Assembly (NCBI GenBank): GCA_965232285.1
Contig: CBDDPL010000004.1
Location: 4,030,001 to 4,094,000 of the forward strand
DNA from: Denitrobaculum sp965232285
GTDB lineage: Bacteria; Pseudomonadota; Alphaproteobacteria; Kiloniellales; Kiloniellaceae
Reading direction: 5' to 3'
Length of the DNA stretch: 64,000 nt
Both the position numbers and the translations under genes were made by a program. The notes under the pieces were generated by a model, which was given only the letters and a program-made list of their open reading frames with translations, was not told the DNA's origin and did no database searches. Positions within the stretch are counted from its first letter, which is position 1. Each line of letters begins with the position of its first letter. Of the stretch, positions 1-7,597 are shown piece after piece.

Positions 1-197
1 AGGAATCCCAGAATGAAGATGATGAAGACGGCCGGGCCGTCACCGCTGTCCGCCTTCTCCAGATCCACACCGCAGATCTCACAACGTTTGGCAACGGTCA
101 GGAAACCGTCGAAGAGCTTGCCCTGCCCGCAACGCGGACAACGGCAGGCCAACCCCGTGGCAAACGGTGAGGGAGATCCGTAATCCCTCTTCTCCAT
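1..197 (-). CDS. DUF983 family protein (N-terminal part, truncated by window edge)
   Basis: The visible 65 residues start MEKRDYGSPSP and carry two Cys pairs (CPRC near residue 20, CEIC near 40), then a hydrophobic stretch (AVFIIFILGF) opening the first membrane segment. This is the pattern of DUF983, a small membrane protein encoded beside cytochrome oxidase genes in Alphaproteobacteria; its role is not established, though the Cys pairs suggest metal binding. The ATG has GAGG about 11 nt upstream. It follows ctaE on the same strand, but a strong terminator at 255-286 separates them, so it may be expressed separately or by read-through. Confidence 0.8.
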   Translation of the reverse strand, partial: MEKRDYGSPSPFATGLACRCPRCGQGKLFDGFLTVAKRCEICGVDLEKADSGDGPAVFIIFILGF

Positions 198-254
198 TGG
201 CGTTATGTCCTCAATCAGCGGTGCAGGTGCAGTTTTGAACCACGAACCTCGAAC

Positions 255-286
255 AAAAAGGGGCGGTGCGAAAAATCGCCCGCCCC
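255..286 (-). terminator. Intrinsic terminator after ctaE
   Basis: Read on the minus strand, a GC-rich stem pairs GGGGCGG with CCGCCCC and GCGA with TCGC (one bulged A) around a TTTT loop, followed directly by five T residues (A255-259 on the plus strand). It lies between the ctaE stop and the DUF983 start, so it should end most cox operon transcripts. Confidence 0.75.
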
Positions 287-317
287 CCGATTGTTTTTCG
301 GCGCCTCTCGCCGGCGA

Positions 318-1112
318 TCAGCCGCCCCACCAGTAGACGCAGGCGAAGAGGAACAGCCAAACCACGTCCACGAAGTGCCAGTACCAGGCGGCGGCTTCGA
401 AACCGAAGTGATGGTCCGGGGTGAAGTGGCCTTTGTAGGCCCGAACCCAGCAGACCGCCAGGAAGATGGTACCGATGATCACGTGGAAACCGTGAAAGCC
501 GGTGGCCATATAGAAGGTCGAGGAGTAGATCCCGTCGGTGAAGCCGAAGGCGGCGTGGCTGTATTCGAAAGCCTGCAGCGCCGAGAAAAACACACCAAGC
601 ACGACCGTCAGAGCCAGCCCGACCAGGAGGTTCCGCCGATCGCCTTCCTGCAAGGCGTGATGCGCCCATGTCACGGTGCAGCCGGAGAGCAGGAGGATCA
701 GGGTATTCAGGAAGGGCAGGTCAAAGGCGTCGAACGTCTCAACGCCCTCGGGCGGCCACTGGAAGCCGGTCGCTTCTTTCGGGAAGAGAGAGGCATCGAA
801 GAAAGCCCAGAAAAAGGCCGCGAAGAACATCACCTCGGAGGCAATGAACAGGATCATGCCGTAGCGCAGGCCGAGCTGGACGATCGGCGTGTGATGCCCC
901 TGGAAGGTCGCTTCCTTCACCACCTGGGCCCACCAGCCGTACATGGTGAAAATCACCAGCGCGACGCCGACGGCCACCAGCCAGGGGGTGATGTCATGCA
1001 TCATAAACACCAGCCCCAGGGCGAGCACGCCGCCCGAAAGGGAGCCGATCAGCGGCCAGGGGCTCGGATCGACCAGATGGTAGGGATGCTGCTGTTCGTG
1101 GGCTGCGCTCAT
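318..1112 (-). CDS. ctaE: Cytochrome c oxidase subunit III
   Basis: Subunit III of the aa3-type haem-copper oxidase, an inner-membrane protein that stabilises the catalytic subunit I. The 264-residue product has seven hydrophobic segments and the family's conserved glutamate in a membrane helix (SEVMFFAAFFWAFF, E93). The His-rich start (SAAHEQQHPYHLVDPSPWP) is typical of alphaproteobacterial CoxC/CtaE. It is the last gene of the cox cluster before a strong terminator and lies 70 bp downstream of ctaG. Confidence 0.97.
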   Translation of the reverse strand: MSAAHEQQHPYHLVDPSPWPLIGSLSGGVLALGLVFMMHDITPWLVAVGVALVIFTMYGWWAQVVKEATFQGHHTPIVQLGLRYGMILFIASEVMFFAAFFWAFFDASLFPKEATGFQWPPEGVETFDAFDLPFLNTLILLLSGCTVTWAHHALQEGDRRNLLVGLALTVVLGVFFSALQAFEYSHAAFGFTDGIYSSTFYMATGFHGFHVIIGTIFLAVCWVRAYKGHFTPDHHFGFEAAAWYWHFVDVVWLFLFACVYWWGG

Positions 1113-1182
1113 GATCTTCCTCTTAGCACCTCACGCCGATACTACGCCACGGCGTCCGTTAAGCGAAACTCTTTCGCCTTTA

Positions 1183-1821
1183 CTAGTTGACTCTGGTACC
1201 GGAGCCGTCTCCGTTACCAACTCTGTTCTCAGTCGTCTTCTGCTCTTCTTCCTGCGACTCGTTCCAGTCATCAAGATCGCGGAAAAAGGTGTAAGACAAG
1301 GTAATGGTCTTCACTTCATCCAGGTTCGGGTCTTCCAGGATCGCCGGATCGACGAAGAAACTGACCGGCATGTCGATCTCCTGACCCGGCTCCAGCCTCT
1401 GCTCGGTGAAGCAGAAACAGGCGATCTTGCTGAAGTACTGTCCGGCTTTCAAGGGCGTCACGTTGAAGGTCGCGGTCCCGATCACGGGCTTATCGCCGAT
1501 GTTCTTGGCGCGGTAAAAGGCCAGGCGGTTTTCACCGACCTTGACCTCGACCTCGCGCTGAACCGGGCCAAAGCGCCAGGGCAACTTCTCGTTGACGTCG
1601 GCATTGAACCGCACGGCGATGACGCGGTCACTGACGGTCTCGGGAACCGTCTCGGCAACCTGTGTCGTTCCGCCCCAGCCGGTGACCTGACAAAAGAGCT
1701 CGTACAGCGGCACCATGGCAAAGGACAGGCCGACCATGCCGAAGACCAGGCCGATCAGGCTGACGGCCAGTCGGGCATTGCTGCGGGCCTTGGCAGGCGG
1801 TGATTTCTGAGCATCAGCCAT
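1183..1821 (-). CDS. ctaG: Cytochrome c oxidase assembly protein CtaG/Cox11 (CuB insertion)
   Basis: CtaG (Cox11) delivers copper to the CuB site of subunit I. The 212-residue product has one N-terminal membrane anchor (about residues 18-40) and a periplasmic domain with the copper-binding CFCF motif (C135, C137) plus the conserved Cys just after the helix (LFCQVTG, C44). I chose the ATG at 1821 (MADAQKSPP); an 18-residue longer frame exists but is basic and not family-like. The start overlaps the 3' end of the small upstream gene by 8 bp, implying coupling. Confidence 0.95.
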   Translation of the reverse strand: MADAQKSPPAKARSNARLAVSLIGLVFGMVGLSFAMVPLYELFCQVTGWGGTTQVAETVPETVSDRVIAVRFNADVNEKLPWRFGPVQREVEVKVGENRLAFYRAKNIGDKPVIGTATFNVTPLKAGQYFSKIACFCFTEQRLEPGQEIDMPVSFFVDPAILEDPNLDEVKTITLSYTFFRDLDDWNESQEEEQKTTENRVGNGDGSGTRVN

Positions 1822-1951
1822 CAGACATCCCCATGCGGATGATCGAGACGAAATAGACCAGGACGATAAAAGCAACCAGGGCCGCCAGCATCGCCCAGTT
1901 CTTAACCCGCTGGCGGCGGTGCACTTCGCTGCGCTCTTTTCTTTCCGCCAT
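1814..1951 (-). CDS. Small single-span protein between ctaB and ctaG (CoxF-like)
   Basis: A 45-residue protein starting MAERKERSEVHRRQRVKNW, with a basic N-terminus, one hydrophobic helix (about residues 20-38) and a short tail ending MGMSDG. Small one-helix proteins at this position between ctaB and ctaG are common in alphaproteobacterial cox operons and are annotated as CoxF or small assembly proteins. GGAGG lies 9 nt before the ATG at 1951. An in-frame ATG at 1960, overlapping the ctaB stop as ATGA, is the alternative. The 3' end overlaps ctaG by 8 bp. Confidence 0.75.
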   Translation of the reverse strand: MAERKERSEVHRRQRVKNWAMLAALVAFIVLVYFVSIIRMGMSDG

Positions 1952-1956
1952 CGCCG

Positions 1957-2937
1957 TCATCCTCCGAGCCCCAACGGCGTCCGTCCCATCTGGAACAGCA
2001 CATCGAGGCCCAGGTTTGACCAGGCACCGGGCGCCCGGTCGAGCATCAGCAGCGCGAAAAGCGCAAAGAGATAAACAATGGAAAAGCCGAACATCTGCTT
2101 GGCATAGCGCACGCCATCGTCATGCAACACCTTCCAGGCCAGATGCAGGAACCGCAATCCGAGCAGAGTCGCCGCCACGCCATAAAGCCAGCCGGTGGTT
2201 CCCAACAGGCTCGGCAGCAGGGTGATCGGCACCAGAACCAGCGTGTAGAGCAGCATCTGTCGCTTAGTGGCGTCCACGCCAGCGACCACCGGCAGCATCG
2301 GCACACCGGCCTTCGCGTAGTCGATTTCCCGGAACAGGGCCAGCGCCCAGAAGTGCGGCGGGGTCCACATGAAGATGATCATGAACAGTACGGTCGACTG
2401 CAGGTCCACCGAACCGGTCACCGCGGCCCAGCCGATCATCGGCGGAAAGGCGCCGGCGGCACCGCCGATCACAATGTTCTGCGGGGTGCTGCGCTTCAGC
2501 CACATGGTATAGACAAAAACGTAGAAGCCGTTCGCAAAGGCCAGCAGTGCGGCTGCCGTCCAGTTGACCGCCAACCCCATCACCATCACCGAGAAGAGCG
2601 ACAGGGTGACACCGAAGCTCAGGGCTTCGTCCGGCGACACCCGTCCCGTGGGGATCGGCCGGGATTGCGTCCGCTCCATGATCGCGTCGATGTCCCGGTC
2701 GTACCACATATTGATGGCACCCGCGGCGCCGGCACTGACGGCAATACAGAGAACCGCAACCGCCGCCAGGAAGGGATGGATCACACCCGGCGCTGCCACC
2801 AGTCCGGCAAAGCCCGAAAAGACCACAAGGGACATCACGCGCGGCTTCAGCAGCGCGATATAGTCACCGACCCGGGCGCCGTCGGCAACGACGACGCCGG
2901 AAGCTTCGGCTTTGATGTCCATGGAGGTGTCGCTCAC
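1957..2937 (-). CDS. ctaB: Protohaem IX farnesyltransferase (haem O synthase)
   Basis: CtaB/CyoE transfers a farnesyl group to haem B, giving haem O, the precursor of the haem A used by this oxidase. The 326-residue polytopic protein has the UbiA-superfamily prenyl-diphosphate site NxxxDxxxD (N76, D80, D84) followed by RTQSRPIPTG, and about nine hydrophobic helices. It sits between ctaD and the assembly genes on the same strand, 64 bp after ctaD, with a hairpin in the gap. Confidence 0.96.
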   Translation of the reverse strand: MSDTSMDIKAEASGVVVADGARVGDYIALLKPRVMSLVVFSGFAGLVAAPGVIHPFLAAVAVLCIAVSAGAAGAINMWYDRDIDAIMERTQSRPIPTGRVSPDEALSFGVTLSLFSVMVMGLAVNWTAAALLAFANGFYVFVYTMWLKRSTPQNIVIGGAAGAFPPMIGWAAVTGSVDLQSTVLFMIIFMWTPPHFWALALFREIDYAKAGVPMLPVVAGVDATKRQMLLYTLVLVPITLLPSLLGTTGWLYGVAATLLGLRFLHLAWKVLHDDGVRYAKQMFGFSIVYLFALFALLMLDRAPGAWSNLGLDVLFQMGRTPLGLGG

Positions 2938-2962
2938 AGCTTTACCCGCTTTCCTTCCCCAA

Positions 2963-2987
2963 ACCGCCGGCCACGAAAGCCGGCGGT
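2963..2987 (-). other. Intercistronic stem-loop between ctaD and ctaB
   Basis: A perfect 9-bp stem (ACCGCCGGC pairing with GCCGGCGGT) with a 7-nt loop sits in the 64-bp ctaD-ctaB gap. There is no T-tract, so it is more likely an mRNA-stabilising or partial-attenuation structure than a full terminator. Such a structure could give more structural subunit than assembly factor. Confidence 0.5.
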
Positions 2988-3001
2988 GTTACTTAACCGC
3001 G

Positions 3002-4621
3002 TTACTTGATTTGCGGCAGTTCGTTGAAGGTGTGGAACGGCGGCGGAGACGACACGGTCCACTCCAGGGTGGTCGCCCCCTCGCCCCAGGGGTTCGCTTC
3101 CGCCCGGCGGCCCGACGTCAGGGTGTAGATCAACATCACGACGAAGAAGATCGATGCGCCGAAGGAGAGATAAGACCCCAGCGAGGAGATGTAGTTCCAG
3201 CCGGCAAAGGCGTCCGGATAGTCCACGTAGCGGCGCGGCATGCCCTGCAGCCCGAGGAAGTGCTGCGGGAAGAAGGTCAGGTTGACGCCGATGAAGGTCA
3301 GCCAGAAGTGCAGTTTACCGGCCCACTCGGGATACTGCCGGCCCGACATCTTGCCCAGCCAGTAGTACATGGCCGCGAAGATGGCGAAGACCGCGCCCAG
3401 GCTCAACACGTAGTGGAAGTGCGCCACCACGTAATAGGTGTCGTGCAGCGCCAGGTCGATACCGGCGTTGGCCAGCACCACGCCGGTCACGCCGCCGACC
3501 GTGAAGAGGAAGATGAAGCCGATGGCCCAGAGCATCGGGGTATCGAAGCGCAGGGACCCGCCCCACATGGTCGCGATCCAGGAGAAGATCTTGATGCCGG
3601 TTGGCACCGCGATCACCAGGGTCGCCGCCGTGAAGTAGGCCCGGGTGTCGACATCCAGACCCACCGTGTACATGTGGTGCGCCCAGACCACAAAGCCGAC
3701 AAAGCCGATGGAGACCATGGCGTAGGCCATGCCCAGATAACCGAAGACCGGCTTACGGCTGAAGGTCGAGACGATGTGGCTGATGATGCCGAAGGCCGGC
3801 AGGATCATGATGTACACTTCGGGATGGCCGAAGAACCAGAAGAGATGCTGGAACAGGATCGGGTCGCCACCGCCCGCAGGCTCGAAGAAGGTCGTGCCGA
3901 AGTTACGGTCGGTCAGCAGCATGGTGATGGCACCACCCAGCACCGGCACGGCCAGCAGCAGCAGGAAGGCGGTGATCAGCATCGACCAGACGAACAGCGG
4001 CATCTTGTGCAGCGTCATGCCCGGTGCGCGCATATTGAAGATGGTGGTGATGAAATTGACCGCGCCCAGGATCGAGGAAGCACCGGCCAGGTGCAGGGCG
4101 AAGATCGCCATGTCCACCGATGGCCCGCTATGTCCTAAGGCCGAGGACAGCGGCGGATAAACGGTCCAGCCGGTGCCCGCGCCCTGGTCCACGAAAGCGG
4201 ATCCCAGCAGCAGGGCGAAAGCCGGCACCAGCAGCCAGAAAGAGATGTTGTTCATGCGCGGGAAGGCCATATCGGGCGCCCCGATCATGAGCGGCACGAA
4301 CCAGTTGCCGAAGCCACCGATCAGCGCCGGCATGACCACGAAGAAGACCATGATCAGGCCGTGGGCCGTGATCACGACATTCCAGAACTGGCCGGCATCT
4401 CCCCCGCCGAGTGCTTCAAAAAACTGAACACCCGGTTCCTGCAGTTCCATCCGCATCAGGACCGAGAAGGCACCGCCGATCAGACCGGCGATCACCGAGA
4501 ACAGCAGATAGAGCGTGCCGATGTCCTTGTGGTTCGTGGAGCAGAACCAGCGGACGAAAAATCCCGGCTTGTGATCGTGATGATCGTCGTGGCCGTGGGC
4601 CGCGGTCGATTCGTTAGCCAT
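3002..4621 (-). CDS. ctaD: Cytochrome c oxidase subunit I
   Basis: Catalytic subunit of the aa3-type oxidase, reducing O2 to water with proton pumping. In the 539-residue product I see the haem a ligand in ITAHGLIM (H87), the cross-linked His-Tyr pair HPEVY (H266, Y270), the CuB histidines in WAHHMY (H315, H316), and the haem a3 and haem a ligands in VAHFHYVLS (H401, H403). There are twelve hydrophobic helices. I use the ATG at 4621 (MANESTAAHG), which has AGAGAGG 8 nt upstream, rather than the in-frame GTG at 4630. It lies 37 bp after ctaC. Confidence 0.98.
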   Translation of the reverse strand: MANESTAAHGHDDHHDHKPGFFVRWFCSTNHKDIGTLYLLFSVIAGLIGGAFSVLMRMELQEPGVQFFEALGGGDAGQFWNVVITAHGLIMVFFVVMPALIGGFGNWFVPLMIGAPDMAFPRMNNISFWLLVPAFALLLGSAFVDQGAGTGWTVYPPLSSALGHSGPSVDMAIFALHLAGASSILGAVNFITTIFNMRAPGMTLHKMPLFVWSMLITAFLLLLAVPVLGGAITMLLTDRNFGTTFFEPAGGGDPILFQHLFWFFGHPEVYIMILPAFGIISHIVSTFSRKPVFGYLGMAYAMVSIGFVGFVVWAHHMYTVGLDVDTRAYFTAATLVIAVPTGIKIFSWIATMWGGSLRFDTPMLWAIGFIFLFTVGGVTGVVLANAGIDLALHDTYYVVAHFHYVLSLGAVFAIFAAMYYWLGKMSGRQYPEWAGKLHFWLTFIGVNLTFFPQHFLGLQGMPRRYVDYPDAFAGWNYISSLGSYLSFGASIFFVVMLIYTLTSGRRAEANPWGEGATTLEWTVSSPPPFHTFNELPQIK

Positions 4622-4658
4622 TTTTTCCACCTCTCTTAGGCTTTATCGCGCGGCAGGC

Positions 4659-5564
4659 CTATTGGGCGCCGGTCTGGTTCGAAGTCGAGACAGCGTCAGA
4701 CGCCGCCCCTTGAGCGATGCGCACCGAAGGCGCGGGGCCATCGACCTTGGCGAACTCTTCCTTCGCGGTCTCGACCCAGGCGGCGAATTCCTCCTTGGAG
4801 ACCACGTGCACCATGATCGGCATGTAGGAGTGGCCGGTTCCGCAGATCTCGGAACACTGACCGTAGAAAGTGCCCGTCCGGTCGAAGAGAACCGCCGTTT
4901 CGTTGATACGGCCCGGCACGGCGTCGATCTTGCGCTGCTGGTTCGGCAGGGCGAAGGCGTGAATGACGTCACCCGCCGTCACCAGAACGCGGACCTTCGT
5001 ATCGACCGGCAGAACCACCGCATAGTCGGTGGTCAGCAAACGGGGCTGCCCCTCTTCGAGGTCTTCGTCGGCGACCATGTAGGCATCGAAGGTGAAGTTA
5101 CCGTGATCCGGATACTCGTAGGACCAGTACCACTGCTTGCCGATCGCCTTGATGGTCATCTCCGCGTCGTCGACCTTGTCCTGATTATAAAGCAGGCGGA
5201 AGGAGGGGATCGCGATGATCACCAGGATAATCACCGGCACCGCGGTCCAGATGACCTCGATCAGGGTGTTATGGGTGGTCTTCGAAGGCGTCGGGTTCCG
5301 TTTCTCGGAGAAGCGGAACATGACGTAAAGCAGAAGCACCAGCACGAAAACCGTGATCGCGGTGATAATGAACAGCAGTTCATTATGAAAGGCGTCGATC
5401 TCGTTCGCGTTCGGCGAAGTCGCAGTCTGAAAACCCAATCCCCAGTTCTTCAGACCGTTAATGTCCGCGGTTTCGGCGAAGGCTGCGCCCGAAAACACCG
5501 CGGTCACGCTCGCAATCAAGGCGAAAACGCCGGCGATGAGAGCTCCACGCTTCAAAAACGCCAT
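4659..5564 (-). CDS. ctaC: Cytochrome c oxidase subunit II
   Basis: Subunit II accepts electrons from cytochrome c at the binuclear CuA centre. The 301-residue product has a signal peptide ending near AFA (residue 30), two membrane helices (about 63-84 and 104-124) and a periplasmic cupredoxin domain. The CuA ligands are visible: H202, then C237, C241, H245 and M248 in CSEICGTGHSYMP. It is the first gene of the cox operon; the long upstream region carries a RegA/RegR-type box. Confidence 0.97.
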   Translation of the reverse strand: MAFLKRGALIAGVFALIASVTAVFSGAAFAETADINGLKNWGLGFQTATSPNANEIDAFHNELLFIITAITVFVLVLLLYVMFRFSEKRNPTPSKTTHNTLIEVIWTAVPVIILVIIAIPSFRLLYNQDKVDDAEMTIKAIGKQWYWSYEYPDHGNFTFDAYMVADEDLEEGQPRLLTTDYAVVLPVDTKVRVLVTAGDVIHAFALPNQQRKIDAVPGRINETAVLFDRTGTFYGQCSEICGTGHSYMPIMVHVVSKEEFAAWVETAKEEFAKVDGPAPSVRIAQGAASDAVSTSNQTGAQ

Positions 5565-5956
5565 GTAATCCTATCCTGTCTTCTGTCGGGTAAGTCACCC
5601 ATGAACAATCTGCAGCCCCGGCGCTCAAACACGCGAATCCCCGAGCCGGGACACCACAGCTTGGTTGGCGGCAAACTACCGCAGCCGGCCCGTCCCGACA
5701 AGCCTCGGAAACGGGACTTTCGTCGCAGAATTCCCTGTATTTTCGCGCGGGCAGCCCATAGTCAGTTTATTCGTGGAGGCGGGCTATGCGACGTAATGTC
5801 GCAAATTGAGGGGAACGGAGGACGCACTATTACACCGAATAGCCGCTTTTATCGCCCTTTTAGCTGGCTTTCGACGCCCTCGATCACTAGGTCTATAGGC
5901 GAAATAACGCTGCGGATCCGCGCTGGAGGATCGCAGCAAAATGACGGAGTTTCCAG
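5565..5956. other. Divergent intergenic region between ctaC and tldD
   Basis: A 392-bp region between the cox operon (minus) and tldD (plus) that must hold both promoters. Its clearest element is a 17-bp dyad at 5787-5803. A GGAG sits 9 nt before the tldD ATG. I see no convincing gene here and no unambiguous sigma-70 boxes. Confidence 0.6.
5787..5803 (-). promoter_or_regulatory. RegA/RegR/PrrA-type redox response-regulator box
   Basis: Perfect dyad TGCGAC-N5-GTCGCA. On the minus strand the inner 15 bp reads GCGACATTACGTCGC, matching every fixed position of the RegR/RegA box consensus as I recall it (GNGRCRTTNNGNCGC). The family is known to control respiratory oxidases. The site is about 225 bp upstream of ctaC and 155 bp upstream of tldD; control of the cox operon is inferred. 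Confidence 0.55.
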
Positions 5957-7390
5957 ATGAGCCACCTTGCCGATACCGATGACATCTTCTACTCCCGTGC
6001 CGGTCTGGACCGCAGCCGGCTGGAATCCATCGTCGACGATGCCCTGAACGGTGCCGACGACGGGGAACTCTATCTGGAATACTGTCAGTCGGAGGGTCTG
6101 GCTTTCGACGATGGCAAGCTCAAGTCCGCGAGCTTCGACACGACCCAGGGCTTCGGCCTGCGCGGCATCTCCGGCGAAGCCGCCGGCTATGCCCACGCCA
6201 GCGAGCTTTCCGAAGCGGCTATCAAGCGCGCAGCCGAGACGGTCAAGACCGTTCACGCTGGTCACGGCGGCACCATGGCCGAGGCGCCGCAGGGCACCAA
6301 CGCCAAGCTATACAGCGACGCCAACCCCCTGAACGACGTCGCCTTCGACACCAAGGTCAAGCTGCTGGCGGAAATCGACGCCTATGCGCGGGCGAAGGAT
6401 CCGAGGATCGTTCAGGTCAGCGCCTCCCTGGCGGGGGAATGGAGCGCCATTCAGATCCTGCGTGCCGGCGGCGAGCGCATGGCCGATATCCGGCCGCTGG
6501 TCCGCCTTAATGTCTCGGTCGTGGTCGCCGATGGTGATCGCATGGAAAGCGGCGGCTACGGCGGCGGCGGGCGCTTCGCTTACGAAAGCCTGCTCGAGCC
6601 GGCTTACTGGCAGGCCGGGGTGGACGAAGCCCTGCGGCGGGCCCTGGTCAACCTGGAATCCGTCGCGGCGCCGGCCGGCGAAATGCAGGTGGTCCTTGGC
6701 TCGGGCTGGCCGGGTATCCTGCTGCACGAGGCCGTGGGGCACGGGCTCGAAGGCGACTTTAACCGTAAGAAGACTTCGGCCTTCTCAGACCTGATCGGCG
6801 AAAGGGTCGCCGCCCCGGGCGTCACGGTGGTCGACGACGGCACCATGCTGGACCGGCGCGGATCCCTGACCATCGACGACGAAGGCACCCCCACCCAGTC
6901 CACCACCCTGATCGAGGACGGCATCCTGGTCGGCTACATGCAGGACCGGCAGAACGCCCGCCTTATGGGTATGGCACCGACCGGCAACGGCCGCCGGCAG
7001 AGCTACGCCCATATCCCCATGCCGCGCATGACCAACACCATCATGCTGGCGGGCGAGCGGGAGCCGGAGGAAATCCTCACCTCCGTGAAGGATGGCCTCT
7101 ACGCAGTCAACTTCGGCGGCGGGCAGGTGGACATCACTTCGGGCAAGTTCGTTTTCTCCTGCACGGAAGCCTACCTGATCGAAAACGGCAAGATCGGTCC
7201 CTCAGTGAAGGGCGCGACCCTGATCGGCAACGGTCCCGACGTCATGAAGAAGATCTCCATGATCGGCAACGACATGGCGCTGGACGACGGAATCGGCACC
7301 TGCGGCAAGGAAGGCCAGGGCGTGCCCGTCGGCGTCGGCCAACCCTCGATCCTCATCGACGGCATCACGGTCGGCGGCACCGCAGCCTAA
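5957..7390 (+). CDS. tldD: Metalloprotease TldD
   Basis: TldD is the catalytic half of the cytosolic TldD/TldE (PmbA) zinc protease, which trims unfolded peptides and matures some peptide natural products. The 477-residue product has the metal site HEAVGHGLEGD (H257, E258, H262) and the C-terminal beta-rich domain of the family. The inactive partner PmbA is encoded at 21410-22753, so both halves are present though not adjacent. GGAG lies 9 nt before the ATG. Confidence 0.95.
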   Translation: MSHLADTDDIFYSRAGLDRSRLESIVDDALNGADDGELYLEYCQSEGLAFDDGKLKSASFDTTQGFGLRGISGEAAGYAHASELSEAAIKRAAETVKTVHAGHGGTMAEAPQGTNAKLYSDANPLNDVAFDTKVKLLAEIDAYARAKDPRIVQVSASLAGEWSAIQILRAGGERMADIRPLVRLNVSVVVADGDRMESGGYGGGGRFAYESLLEPAYWQAGVDEALRRALVNLESVAAPAGEMQVVLGSGWPGILLHEAVGHGLEGDFNRKKTSAFSDLIGERVAAPGVTVVDDGTMLDRRGSLTIDDEGTPTQSTTLIEDGILVGYMQDRQNARLMGMAPTGNGRRQSYAHIPMPRMTNTIMLAGEREPEEILTSVKDGLYAVNFGGGQVDITSGKFVFSCTEAYLIENGKIGPSVKGATLIGNGPDVMKKISMIGNDMALDDGIGTCGKEGQGVPVGVGQPSILIDGITVGGTAA

Positions 7391-7437
7391 AGAACTGTTA
7401 ACTCTCGAGAAGAAGTTCTACCAAAGAGCGCCGGTTT

Positions 7438-7452
7438 TTAACCTCTTCTTAA
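7438..7452 (+). promoter_or_regulatory. CtrA-like box TTAA-N7-TTAA
   Basis: TTAA at 7438-7441 and TTAA at 7449-7452 are separated by exactly 7 nt, the core spacing of the alphaproteobacterial CtrA site. It lies 48 bp after tldD, upstream of a strong terminator at 7506-7542 and with no plus-strand gene following. It could drive a short untranslated RNA or act on gshA from the far side. One site alone is weak evidence. Confidence 0.35.
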
Positions 7453-7505
7453 GACCTTGCGACGCAGGATAGACTTCGTAGTCTCCTAATACACCCTCGC
7501 TAAAG

Positions 7506-7542
7506 AGAGAGCCGCAGTTTCCCCCAACTGCGGCTCTCTTTT
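7506..7542 (+). terminator. Intrinsic terminator downstream of tldD
   Basis: A perfect 14-bp stem (AGAGAGCCGCAGTT with its complement), a 6-nt loop TCCCCC, then TTTTCATTTT. Orientation is plus strand. It lies about 115 nt after the tldD stop, so it ends either a long tldD 3' region or a separate short transcript starting near the CtrA-like box. Confidence 0.85.
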
Positions 7543-7597
7543 CATTTTCAAGCGGATTCATGCAATCAGGCCGCAGTCTCAGTAGGCGGCCGAAATC

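Noticed and set aside
2912..4138. Long plus-strand open frame opposite ctaB/ctaD
   Set aside because: Antisense shadow of highly conserved genes; low-complexity His/Gln/Arg-rich translation with no family match.
5849..6265. Minus-strand frame upstream of ctaC
   Set aside because: Mostly antisense to the tldD start; no ribosome-binding site or domain.
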